Positions 43,787-53,270 of a stretch of DNA of 64,000 nt are shown piece by piece; position 1 is the stretch's first letter, and each line of letters begins with the position of its first letter. This DNA comes from Owenia fusiformis. Taxonomy: Eukaryota; Annelida; Polychaeta; Sabellida; Oweniidae. Where the stretch lies: the NCBI GenBank assembly GCA_903813345.2, contig CAIIXF020000004.1, positions 25,051,985-25,115,984 on the forward strand. The letters run 5' to 3'. The notes under the pieces were generated by a model, which worked only from the letters and a program-made list of their open reading frames with translations, searched no databases and was not told where the DNA came from. The position numbers and the translations under genes are program-made.

Positions 43787-44901
43787 TTATACCACGTGTT
43801 GTGGATTATTTTGGCGTCAATGATGGGTCTAAAGGTTTTGTTAGATCGCCTTATGTCATGGTACCAAGTCTGAAACTTTTTCCAACTTGACAATTTAGGG
43901 CTAAATCCCCAGGTCGTTGGTATCTTATACATGTAGACTGTATTGTTCTTTAAAGGGACTCGGACTTTATTGCATTTATTCCGTCGTTGTCCCGTAGCGT
44001 TCATTCTGCCCCAACATGAGTCTCTATCCGCGACGGGATCGGGGTAAGTTGTTGAGAGACCAACTCCCGAAACGTCTTCTCTGTGTTGGTATTTCAAATG
44101 TACACTTTTTAGCCATTTATAAAAATACGGCGAGACGTCAACATCGTCCTCAAGTATGACGCCGATTTCTTTATTATTCGGGCCAATATTCCAAGTGTCT
44201 ATCCATTGCCCGTATATACCCACATGCTTGTCTTGGATATGGACGCATTTTATGATGTGCGATTTAAAAGTGAATTTTTTTACCATTTCGAAATGTTCTT
44301 TATTGAGCGCTTCTGTGTTTTTCTCTCTGTCAATCCAGATATCCAAAACCACCTTCTCACCGTGATATTCAGCGTTATTAATATGATCTAAACATGCCTT
44401 CAGAGATTTAGTTCTTTTTTGTGTAAGCAAAATAATCCGGAGATCCACTGGTGCTAGAGTGACGTCGCCCGTACATTCCGAATGTTTAGACCACAGCGTA
44501 GTTGCGTTCTTGTAAACGTGACTCGCCTCTGTTAAATCTCCTGATACTGTTCTATCCATGACCGTGGCCTTGTTGGTGTTAGTGTTGTTTCTATAAATGT
44601 CACTTGCCCTTTTCAAGTCTGCTGATATTGTTCTATCAACGTTCGTGTCCTTTTTGGTATTACTTCTGTCATTGCGAGAAATCTTGCTATCAGTCGAAGG
44701 CATTTCACTTTTTCTTAGTGCCTTGATATTACCTAAACGCAAAAGAGTATCCTTCGCAACGGGAAAGTTCAATAAAAATATGAATTCGAAGATTATCAGT
44801 GTTGCAAAGCAGACTTTTAAGATTCGTAATCGTACTGAACATAGAACATTCTCCATTATTAGTAATAAACAGTTATATTCTTGCTTACCTGGTATTCCCA
44901 A
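43787..44901 (-). CDS. Type II Golgi-type glycosyltransferase, N-terminal 372 residues, interrupted
   Basis: GT-A-fold nucleotide-sugar transferase by appearance: a short basic tail, one membrane anchor (about residues 30-46, CFATLIIFEFIFLLNF), a Ser/Thr/Asn-rich stem with two VDRTISADL-like repeats, then the catalytic domain from about residue 150 (LRIILLTQKR, LEDDVDVSPYFY with the acidic metal/nucleotide motif, TWGFSPKLSSW). The start could be Met16 (44856), which places a short cytosolic tail before the anchor. The frame meets a stop right where the inserted element begins (43786), and the C-terminal domain continues at 31619-31362. Acceptor sugar and substrate are not deducible. An exon-donor-like ACCAG/GTAAGC at about 44890 hints at a 5' leader intron. 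The family is inferred from motifs; the state (broken allele versus spliced gene) is open. Confidence 0.8.
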
Positions 44902-45209
44902 ATTCCCAAAAAGCTTATATGGCCCATGCTATTACATGTATCCCATGATGTATCTATCCATTTTTTTGTTTGCCTGTATTTTAAAAAGTATAATAGGTGG
45001 CTATATTTTTCCAACTTGGGTGTCTTGGTTAATATAATTGTATAATGCTGTTGTTTCATAATTTAGAAACATAATGTACAACGAACACTTTATCAAATAT
45101 TGGGAAAATAAAAACATAAACCATACTACGTTATCACTGTGGTTATGTAATTTGTGATTTGATTACACAGTATCAAAATGATTACCGCACTTCACAATAT
45201 TGCAGACAA
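44902..45209. other. Upstream region of the glycosyltransferase, no gene seen
   Basis: AT-rich flank between the glycosyltransferase start and the Polinton target site. No clear core promoter is recognised. Confidence 0.5.
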
Positions 45210-45215
45210 TACAGC
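45210..45215. repeat. Polinton target-site duplication, left copy (TACAGC)
   Basis: TACAGC directly precedes the left terminal repeat and is repeated exactly at 59229-59234. Six-base duplications are the rule for Polinton/Maverick insertion. Confidence 0.95.
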
Positions 45216-45280
45216 AGTAGTATAATCCGTTCTAATCCAGCAGCAAGGATCCAACAGAGATAACAGAGATAAGATAACAG
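45216..45280 (+). repeat. Polinton left terminal inverted repeat (65 bp)
   Basis: Identical to the reverse complement of 59164-59228. Beyond it both ends degenerate into different GATAA-rich and ataacagtg repeats (45281-45500), so similarity continues only as low-complexity sequence. Confidence 0.95.
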
Positions 45281-45509
45281 AGCGATAAGATAATGATAAC
45301 AGTGATAACAGTGTATTCTGATAACAGTGTATTCAGATGGTGGATCCAGATAAGATAAGTAAAGTACTGATATGTAACATATAGATAAGTACCATCCAGT
45401 GCCATTCACTATCTGATAATTTGTAGCCTCCTAGAGATAAGAAGCTCGATTAAACTGAGATAAGATAAGATAATGTATAGCCCCTACAGATAAGCAGCTG
45501 ACAGAGGTG

Positions 45510-45517
45510 TATATAAG
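45510..45517 (+). promoter_or_regulatory. TATA box for the polymerase transcript
   Basis: TATATAAG lies 47 bases before the ATG at 45564, just inside a GATAAG-rich left end. Confidence 0.6.
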
Positions 45518-45563
45518 GCAGGGGAGCAGGTCATTTTTTCATCAACTTGATCTGACATCAATA

Positions 45564-45860
45564 ATGGATGCAAAAATGTTTCAATGCAGGTTTTGTAGTA
45601 AAGCATATACGACACTTTCAAACAGAAATAGACACGAACAAACCGTTCATGGTAATAAGAGATTTATTTGCTCAACTTGTGGACAAAGTTATTCAAGACG
45701 CTCTACGTTGAGAGATCACTTTAAAAAATACATTCAACTAGTGCGCAGAGCACCATTCACAATCCTCAACCCTCAACATCCACGCAAAGTATACCAATGG
45801 AATCAGAAACACTCACAGTGGAAGACTTCAGACTACTTGACCTATTGTCAGATGAAATGA
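45564..45860 (+). CDS. Two-finger zinc-binding N-terminal segment, probably of the Polinton polymerase
   Basis: From the ATG at 45564 the frame gives one complete C2H2 finger (FQCRFCSKAY, then HEQTVH with four residues between the His) and a second that has both Cys and the first His but loses the last His. The loss falls at a run of six A (45723-45728), after which the polymerase frame, offset by one base, is open and reaches the ATG at 45797. This suggests that the fingers are the true N-terminus of the polymerase and that the sequence is broken, or read by frameshifting, at the A-run. Alternatively it is an independent small protein overlapping the polymerase by 64 bases. Confidence 0.6.
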   Translation: MDAKMFQCRFCSKAYTTLSNRNRHEQTVHGNKRFICSTCGQSYSRRSTLRDHFKKYIQLVRRAPFTILNPQHPRKVYQWNQKHSQWKTSDYLTYCQMK

Positions 45861-48800
45861 TGCGAGATCCTCCGAGCCCAGCTACTGTTCAAAGGCAGGT
45901 AAATGAAATTTTACATATAGCAGGGATTGAAGATGACAACAATGACAGTTTCGAATCAGTTAGACAGGGTGAAAGTCAGTCGATTGCAGTTGAAAATCAA
46001 ATTGGTTTTGGAGATAATGACAATACTCGCCCGCCTTATGAAAATCAAGACGGAACTGTGGATGAAGGTTTGAGAGATATATACAACAGGTATAGTCGAA
46101 TCATATACGCCCCACACAGACGAACTGTTATGTCTCACGAATATAACTTTCATCTACCAACTGGACAACTCACAATTGAAGAAATAAGACAGCAACTTGA
46201 TGAAATATATGACGCTGAAAAGCAAGTCTTTAAAATACAACTGAGTTTAGGACTGATCATAAGTCATAGAGAAACTGGAGAAATGAGATTTTTCTACCCT
46301 CACAATAACGAAGCGGTGTTGGAAAACCCATCACTAATTTCAAGTAGGGAAGATCTAGATGCATTGTTGGAGCGCCTGAGTGCTGTAGATTTTGAAGAAC
46401 TGGTCAGGCGAGCTCGACCAGACACCACATGGCTTCCTTATCGATTAGTCATGACACGCTGGGTAGTGAATCCATTCGATTTCGCCCTAGGCGCATCTAT
46501 TGAACTACCAGATTACGTAAAGAACAACCCAGCAATCATTACACTGACAAAAGATAAGAACAAAGGAGTACCATACCAGGATGAACTTTGCGCCTTCAGG
46601 TGTTTAGCCTATCACAGGTGTAAAAATTTGATGTCAATAAGATCCACATGTCGTCCTCTAGTTGAAAAATGGAAACAAGTCACAGGGAATGAAAACGAAA
46701 ATGGGGTGTACCTGCAAGAAGAGATACCACTCTTTGAAGATACATTTGAAACGAATGTAAACATTTACAACCTTCTTGAAGATGGACAGGTCAAGTGGGT
46801 TTACAAAAGCACATGCAAATACAATAGCATCATGAATTTGAATTTGTACAAAAACCACTTGAGCTATATTAAAAACATATCGTTATATTCGAAGAAATTC
46901 AGATGTGATAACTGCGACAAATTATTTCCAAAAAGCTCTAGACTCAAGAGGCATGCTAGAACCTGCACTTCAGCTACTACATACAAGTATCCGGGAGGCT
47001 ATTACAAATTGCAACAGACTATTTTCGAGAAAATGGAAGAATATGAAATAGTTGTTCCCCAAAATCTAAGGTACTATCCATTCATCATTACCTACGACTT
47101 TGAAGCTATGCTCTTTGGTTGTGCGGAACCTGACACGGGGAAACAACTACAGTGGTTGGCTGAGCATAAACCTATTTCCGTGTCCGTGTGTAGTAATGTT
47201 CCAGACTTTCTAGAGCCTCAATGTTTCATAGATCCAAATTTGGACAATTTGCTTGATATGATGTTTGAATATATACGCAGGATACAAAGCAGAGCAGCTG
47301 AGATAACCAATCAGAATTTTCGGGGTATACTTGAGCAACTAGATGCTGAACTCGATAAAAGCGACAGTGATGAGAGGGTAGAACAATTGGAAAAAGTACA
47401 AACGACCTTAAGAGAATACATTTCACAAATTCCATTATTGGGATACAACTCTTCGCGCTACGATCTCACTTTAACGAAAAAAGGCTTCGTGAAGCATCTG
47501 TTGGATGGAGAAATGGAATCTTCATCGTTCGTAATAAAAAAAGGCAATGCCTACAGTTGTATAGCCACTGAAGAATTTAAACTATTGGATGTCATCAACT
47601 ATGCCATGCCGGGAACTTCATACGATTCATTCCTGCAAGCTTATCAAGCTGAAGTACGGAAAAGCTTTTTTCCGTATGAATGGTTTGATGATGTCTCAAA
47701 ATTGGACCTCAATCATCTCCCACCGTATGAAGCATTCTACTCTCAATTGAAGAAACATAATGTTTTGGAAGTAGAATATAGCAAATACCAAAAGTTGTTA
47801 GATAATGGAACCTCTAGAGAACAAGCACTGCGTGAAATGAGCTTGAAAGAGATTCCTAAAACTGGTCACCAAAACTACGAGGATCTCTTAAGTTTATGGG
47901 AACGGGAAAACATGACCTGCTTCAGAGATTTTCTGGCACACTATAATAATGTTGACGTCCAACCATTTGTACAAGCGGTTGAAAACATGATGAAGTTCTA
48001 CAGATCCAAGAACATTGACTTATTCAAAGAATCAATTAGTGCGCCTGGTGTAGCCAGAAAGCTGTTGATGAACTTGAAAGATGACGATAGTCACTTCAGT
48101 CTCTTCAACGAAAGCTTCAAAGACATCCACTCTCTATTCGCTCGAAACATAGTGGGTGGACCAAGTATCATCTTCAAGCGGTATCACGAAGCGGGCGTTA
48201 CAAAAATACGCAACGGACCAAACACGTGTCAGTCTGTACTGGGGTATGACGCAAATGCACTCTACCTCTATTGCATAGCACAATCGATGCCAACCGGTCC
48301 TTTCAGCGTAAGGCGAGCCGATACAGAATTTCGCAGGGAAAAGCAGGACCCCTATATGAGTGAGGTTCATTACCTAGAATACACCAGTGAAATGCTTGGA
48401 TTTCCGATTCAGCATAAATTGAACGGAGGTCAGAGACGCATCGGGCCGTATTTAGTGGATGGTATCTACGGAAAACGTGTTTGGGAATTTATGGGATGCT
48501 ATTTTCACAAACACGATTGTCATATGAATGACAAGTATCTATGGAATGAAAAATGGCAAAAGGAGGCAACCGTAAAAAGAGAGAATGATGCCAAGCGTAC
48601 GAAATATCTAGAAGATGCTGGATATGAGGTCACATTGATGTACGAATGTGAGTTTGATAAAATGAAAGCTCTGGATAAAAATCTCGCTGAGTTCATGAAA
48701 AAATACCAACGTCCCTGCGATAGACATACCACTATGAATGAGAACCAAATAAAGCAAGCAATACTAAATGATCAGCTTTTCGGAGCCGTCGAAGTTGACA

Positions 48801-50210
48801 TCAGTGTAAGACCAGAAGATTATGATAAATTTTCTGAGATGTCACCTATATTTTGCACTACCGACGTTTCCATGGATGCCATTGGGGAACATATGAAACA
48901 GTTCATAAAAGACAGGGGACTTTCTACCAAACCTAGACGTCTACTGGTGGGTGGTTTGCGAGCTGAGAAAATTCTTTTGTCTACCCCATTGTTGAAGTGG
49001 TACTTACAGCACAATTTGGAAATCACTAAAATATACACTGTGGTGGAGTTCAGTCCCGCTCGGTGCTTTTCAGAATTTGTGGAGGCTGTCAGTAATGCTA
49101 GACGACTCGGGGATTTAGACAAAGCTTTGGAACTGTTTGGCAACACCATGAAACTGCTAGGAAATTCGTGAGTATTTCGTTTAGTGGCTATCATTCATTT
49201 ATATTTCTCTTGTTGAAATATGTCTAACCATTATTCTGATATCTTCTTTTAGAGCTTATGGTGGAATGATACTGGATAAACTAAAGCATCGTTTAGTGAA
49301 GTTTTTCTTTGATGAACACCAGGCTCGCATGAAGGTCAATGATCGACGCTTCAGGAAATTAGATGAAATCGATGAAGCATTCTACGAGCTTGAAATGGCT
49401 AAGCGAGTGATCAAGCTAGATCTCCCGAATCAAGTTGGCTTTTTCATACTACAGTATGCGAAGTTAAAAATGCTCAGCTTTCATTTCGACTTCCTGGATA
49501 AATTCGTCAGTCGAGAAGACTATGAACTAGTAGAAATGGATACTGGTGAGTGAAATGAGTCTAATGCTCGTTATCATTTAATTGTACTATAATGATCTAC
49601 TTTGAATAGAGCTTGATGTGTGTTTGATTTCTGTACACAGACTCTGCCTACTTTGCATGCAGTAAACCTTCCCTGGAGGAAGTCATTCGCCCATCCATGT
49701 TAGAGGAATACAAAAGGGTGAAACACCAATGGTTCCCACGGGATGATACTCCAGAGAACAAAGCTTTCGACAGGCGTCAATGTGGGCTTTACAAACTTGA
49801 GTTTCAGGTATAGGTCACCCTGTTGATTTAGTTAAAATTTGTCAAAATTTGAGTCGATTCCATCAATTTATCAAAATCGACAACATCGTTACTTTCAGGG
49901 TACACAGATAGCTGCTTTATGTTCCAAGACTTACTGCGTTTATGACGCCAAAACGACACAGTCAAAAATAAGCTGTAAAGGAGTAAACAAACATAACTTT
50001 GAAAATCCCATGGATATGTACAAAAGAGTGTTGGAGAGCGGGAATCCAGAACAGGGTAACATCACTGGTTTTAGAGCCAAGGACAACACAATGTTCACCT
50101 ACACCCAAGATCGTGTCGGGTTCTCGTATTTTTACTGTAAACGTAAAGTTTTAGCTGATGGTGTCTCCACAGCACCTCTAGATATAATTCTAACTCCAGT
50201 GAGTAAATAA
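45797..50210 (+). CDS. polB: Protein-primed family B DNA polymerase of the Polinton, four exons
   Basis: Replicates the element from its ends by protein priming. Exons 45797-49167, 49253-49545, 49641-49807 and 49899-50210; introns of 85, 95 and 91 bp all have GT(G/A) donors and CAG/TAG acceptors, and the phases match. A C2H2 finger is near residue 367 (FRCDNCDKLF). The 3'-5' exonuclease motifs are YDFEAM (about 432), GYNSSRYDL (about 548) and HYNNVDV (about 718). Polymerase motif A is GYDANALYLY (about 815); motif B straddles intron 1 (KLLGNS before it, YG after it); motif C, DTDS, is split by intron 2. A GCYFHKHDC segment (about 900) lies in the insertion typical of Polinton polymerases. The C-terminal exon has LCSKTYC. 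AATAAA follows the stop. The ATG used is the first in this frame; the true start may be 45564. Confidence 0.95.
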
Positions 50211-50335
50211 TAAACTACATTGCAGCAAACAATTGTTTTATGTTCACTTTATTTCCATTAACATAATACAGGTTACATCAGTTTTAATAGTCTAAGATGA
50301 AATTAAAAGGTAGATCGGGATTGAGCCTAGATCAC

Positions 50336-50650
50336 TTATGTCTCTATTTTATCCAGAAACATTCTAAGTACAGTCAATATAGCTTTCATTCGTCTCTTCA
50401 GTCTCCTTCTTTTATCTTTCAAGCTGACACCTCTGTTAGCCATGAATTCTAAAGTTTCTCTATAAGGGAGAAGTTTACTTCGTTGCTCCTGGGACAGAGT
50501 CACATTTTGAAGTAGGATGTTGAGTACCACTTCAGAGATGACTTTGACTTGAGTCAATGTTAGAGCTTTCACTAGTACACGTCTCTGATTTCTAGTAGCA
50601 TTGGTGAGGTATGTCAAAAATGGAACCTGCTTCCTAATCTTTGCATTCAT
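50336..50650 (-). CDS. Small basic Polinton protein, function unknown (104 aa)
   Basis: 104 residues, helical and Lys/Arg-rich toward the end (KDKRRRLKRRMKA), ending two bases away from the next gene upstream on the strand. Small proteins of this size and charge recur beside the packaging ATPase in Polinton-like and adintovirus-like elements; I recall that as a pattern and do not know a role. A virion core or DNA-binding part is possible. A minus-strand AATAAA lies at about 50248-50253, past its stop. Confidence 0.7.
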   Translation of the reverse strand: MNAKIRKQVPFLTYLTNATRNQRRVLVKALTLTQVKVISEVVLNILLQNVTLSQEQRSKLLPYRETLEFMANRGVSLKDKRRRLKRRMKAILTVLRMFLDKIET

Positions 50651-50651
50651 G

Positions 50652-50993
50652 TCACAGAGAGACCCACACAGTTTCGATATTTTTCTTTGCTCGTGGTTTG
50701 TCTAATAATTTGTCAGCTGCTCTCTTGCGTGTTTCATGAGCTGGAATACCAGGAGGAGCGAGGTTGATCTTTCTAGCTCCCTTTTCGACAGTCTGAATTT
50801 TTCTCTCCTGATTGCTGTCAGATATGTTTGCATCAGCTGGTATGTTGACTCGAGAATTTGAGTAAATATTCCCAGCTCCACTCTGCTTTTCAGTGATGTG
50901 TGGTTTTTCTTGCTTGGATGTCTGATCCAGTAAACGTTGATATCGTTCATAAGCAATCAGTACACTTCTCCCACTCATGTTCAACTGAATCAT
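50652..50993 (-). CDS. Small Polinton protein with SVLIAYERYQRLL start, function unknown
   Basis: 113 residues from 50993, or 108 from the Met at 50978. A TATA box (TATAAATA, minus strand, 51011-51018) is 33 bases before 50978 but only 18 before 50993, which favours the inner start. The N-terminus MSGRSVLIAYERYQRLL is ordered; the rest is polar, with a basic tail (RKRAADKLLDKPRAKKN). It probably forms part of the virion module, by position between the ATPase and the 104-residue protein. No known domain is recognised. Confidence 0.65.
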   Translation of the reverse strand: MIQLNMSGRSVLIAYERYQRLLDQTSKQEKPHITEKQSGAGNIYSNSRVNIPADANISDSNQERKIQTVEKGARKINLAPPGIPAHETRKRAADKLLDKPRAKKNIETVWVSL

Positions 50994-51010
50994 GTCGTGA
51001 ACTCACTCTG

Positions 51011-51018
51011 TATTTATA
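51011..51018 (-). promoter_or_regulatory. TATA box for the small-protein transcript
   Basis: TATAAATA on the minus strand, 33 bases before the preferred ATG at 50978. Confidence 0.55.
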
Positions 51019-51676
51019 GCTGCGGGTATATGATTGTGTCCTCATTGGGGAATATGCGAGTTCTGACTCTGGTGACGTCATCACTATGAGGAAAGAGGTC
51101 CAAAAATAGGTAGCCGTATGGAGCAGAGGTGGCATCAAGGTATGACTCCATTAACTGCCTCCACTTTATAGGACTGAGTTGTCTGGCTAAGGTCATTATT
51201 TGAGTCTTGTCCCTCAAAGCCTTAAACAACACTAAATACTGCGTATTGAGAGCTATGGTTCTCGTTCCCTTATAAAACGCCTGTTGACTAATAAACAGCA
51301 CATTCAAGCATCTATGGTGACAGCCTTGAGTAAACATGAGTTCCATTTCTTTATTGTTAGCCACCTGATGAAGTAGGTCATCCAGCACAATCACGGAACT
51401 CCTCCTATCTTTGGTAAGTGCATCTATCATTTCTCGACTAGGTAAACCCTGATGCAACTGAAAATTCTCCAACTCCATTTCCATCTGATCGTAAAGTGGT
51501 TGATGAATGCCATAGCAATACAGAACAGCTTGTGGCTTTGGAGGTTCGTACATACCAGATAGGTTTTTCAACAGTTTATAAACGAAATAAGTCTTGCCGC
51601 AATTGCTACTACCAATAATCGAGCAGCTCGTACCATTTCGGAGTTTAATGAGACTCTCTGTCTGCCACCAGTCCAT
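51014..51676 (-). CDS. FtsK/HerA (A32-like) DNA-packaging ATPase
   Basis: 220 residues. The P-loop is GSSNCGKT (about residues 22-29) and the Walker B motif is SVIVLDDLL (about residues 93-101), followed by a sensor-like VLFISQQ. Family members pump genome DNA into preformed capsids. The length is usual for Polinton ATPases. A TATA box (TATATAAATA, 51711-51720) lies 35 bases upstream, so it is probably transcribed on its own. It abuts the integrase gene (38-base gap). Confidence 0.95.
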   Translation of the reverse strand: MDWWQTESLIKLRNGTSCSIIGSSNCGKTYFVYKLLKNLSGMYEPPKPQAVLYCYGIHQPLYDQMEMELENFQLHQGLPSREMIDALTKDRRSSVIVLDDLLHQVANNKEMELMFTQGCHHRCLNVLFISQQAFYKGTRTIALNTQYLVLFKALRDKTQIMTLARQLSPIKWRQLMESYLDATSAPYGYLFLDLFPHSDDVTRVRTRIFPNEDTIIYPQL

Positions 51677-51710
51677 ACTTGGTAATGTTTAAAAAATGAA
51701 ACTGCTCCTG

Positions 51711-51720
51711 TATTTATATA
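51711..51720 (-). promoter_or_regulatory. TATA box for the packaging ATPase
   Basis: TATATAAATA on the minus strand, 35 bases upstream of the ATG at 51676; it overlaps the end of the integrase reading frame. Confidence 0.6.
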
Positions 51721-52820
51721 TCTCTTACATCCTCCGCTGGAATCCAAGTGTCAAACTTGGACGGCCAACCTTGCCAGTGGACCAAGGCTTCCCTTCTCTT
51801 TCCTCTCTTTCTATACTTTAACACCGCTTCAATTCTATGCTCGGCTGGCTCCTCCGAAATTTTCTGCATTTCGTCAGCATAGAAAAGTCCCTTGATTGTT
51901 TCCCCTTGTAAATCTTCGAGCTGATACGTAGGAGGATCGGTGGCATTTCTAGCTCGAACTCTGAAGTACTCTGTGGACCACTTCTGCTGATAGCCACGAT
52001 CGAAAATTCCCTTTGTAAAAGCCAACCTCACCAAATCACCAATGCCGAAGCGATAAGTGATAGGTTTATCTTTTTTAGGCTTCCTCATAAAGAGTGTCTC
52101 GAAAACCTGCAATTCATTATTGTCGTCTACATCTGCAGGGGCCATTTTGATGGTTCTATGGAACGAGTGGTTGTAGCTGTCCACTATAGCTTGGAGTTCA
52201 TCGATATAACGATACGTGGCATTAGCGTACATGTATCGGTGAATTTTATTTTTCACCGTACGAATAACGCGTTCTGCGAGATGAGCTTTTACGTCCCCTT
52301 GCGTAACGAAGTGCCACACCCCAACAGACTTGAAGTAGGCCTGTACTTTCTTCGAAGTATATTCGGGACCTTTGTCCGATCGCAACCTAGTGGGCTTATC
52401 AGTTGCAAATATCCTCTGGAATGCTTTCACCATATCTATACTACTCTTGCTTTTGATGGGCTGTATCCAAAGGTATCTACTGAGACTGTCGATCATGATA
52501 AGTAGATACTTGAAACCGTCATTGTCCTCTGCATATTTATCCATCATGGCCAAATCTGTATCCGCTTGTTCTAGCATGTGTCTAACCACTAATTTTCTCC
52601 GCTTGAATCTAGTCTTAACTCCTCTGTATAAACTATAGGCTTCTTGTTGACTCAACCAGTCCCTGACATCAGCCTGCTTAATGCCTCGACCCTTAACCTC
52701 TCGCCAGAGTTGTCTGAATCCGCTGAAAGCTCCCGGTTTGCTGGGGTTGAAGTATGTGTTTTTGAGCAGCTTAGACTGTAGCTTGCTCAACGTCATGTTA
52801 GCGAATGAACAAAACAGCAT
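51714..52820 (-). CDS. Retroviral-type integrase with C-terminal chromodomain
   Basis: Inserts the element DNA into the host genome and makes the 6-bp duplication seen here. The first Met (52820) is followed by MTLSK at 52796, which better fits the usual length. Order: N-terminal region, rve catalytic core with Asp in TDLAMMD (about residue 92), Asp in LRSDKGPEY (about 150) and Glu in HLAERVIRTVKNK (about 187), then an SH3-like region and a chromodomain at the C-terminus (about residues 326-368, EAVLKYRKRG...LVHWQGWPSKFDTWIP). Chromodomains on integrases can steer insertion to marked chromatin. The gene reads away from the protease, with AT-rich sequence between them. Confidence 0.95.
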   Translation of the reverse strand: MLFCSFANMTLSKLQSKLLKNTYFNPSKPGAFSGFRQLWREVKGRGIKQADVRDWLSQQEAYSLYRGVKTRFKRRKLVVRHMLEQADTDLAMMDKYAEDNDGFKYLLIMIDSLSRYLWIQPIKSKSSIDMVKAFQRIFATDKPTRLRSDKGPEYTSKKVQAYFKSVGVWHFVTQGDVKAHLAERVIRTVKNKIHRYMYANATYRYIDELQAIVDSYNHSFHRTIKMAPADVDDNNELQVFETLFMRKPKKDKPITYRFGIGDLVRLAFTKGIFDRGYQQKWSTEYFRVRARNATDPPTYQLEDLQGETIKGLFYADEMQKISEEPAEHRIEAVLKYRKRGKRREALVHWQGWPSKFDTWIPAEDVRDI

Positions 52821-52829
52821 GTATACTAT

Positions 52830-53270
52830 TTATTTTATTTCGTATAATGATAATAGATATTGAACAGTCTCAATGACTCCCTTCTCATTAATGTACAGTT
52901 CATTATTTACAATATAGTCCATGGAGTAACCTCCACATCTCAACAACAAAAACAAAGTGCAATAGTGTCCACAACTGGAACTGTTCAGATTTTGCACACG
53001 TATGTTATTATACTGCTGGTTGTTAGTATACTCTGCAAATCCGTAGACATCTGATGCTTTACCTAGTGGATCGAAAAACTCCAATCGATTATGTCCAGCA
53101 TAATAACACGTCCAATGTTCTCCAGGATGCCAACTCTCTTTGGTGTTGAGGATGTAACAATCTCCCTCCTTTAAATGATTCAGCATCTGGTCCTTCGCAT
53201 AGACTCCCTTGAATGAGTGTTTAGTATCAGGATGGTTGCTGAGTATGCATCTTATCTGTGCCGCATTCAT
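52830..53270 (-). CDS. Adenain-like cysteine protease
   Basis: 146 residues. His in GEHWTCYYAG (about 51), Asp in FFDPLGKA (about 67) and Cys in SSCGHYC (about 99) form the catalytic set of adenovirus-type maturation proteases; family members cleave capsid precursors. Its ATG shares the ATGA of the capsid-protein stop (53267-53270), so translation is probably coupled to that of the major capsid protein. Confidence 0.92.
   Translation of the reverse strand: MNAAQIRCILSNHPDTKHSFKGVYAKDQMLNHLKEGDCYILNTKESWHPGEHWTCYYAGHNRLEFFDPLGKASDVYGFAEYTNNQQYNNIRVQNLNSSSCGHYCTLFLLLRCGGYSMDYIVNNELYINEKGVIETVQYLLSLYEIK

Noticed and set aside
43783-43800. The glycosyltransferase gap as an ordinary 12-kb intron
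   Set aside because: Both GT candidates at the break leave two codon bases, and I found no AG near 31620 of matching phase; the in-frame join at the shared TTA fits insertion better. Kept open as a possibility.
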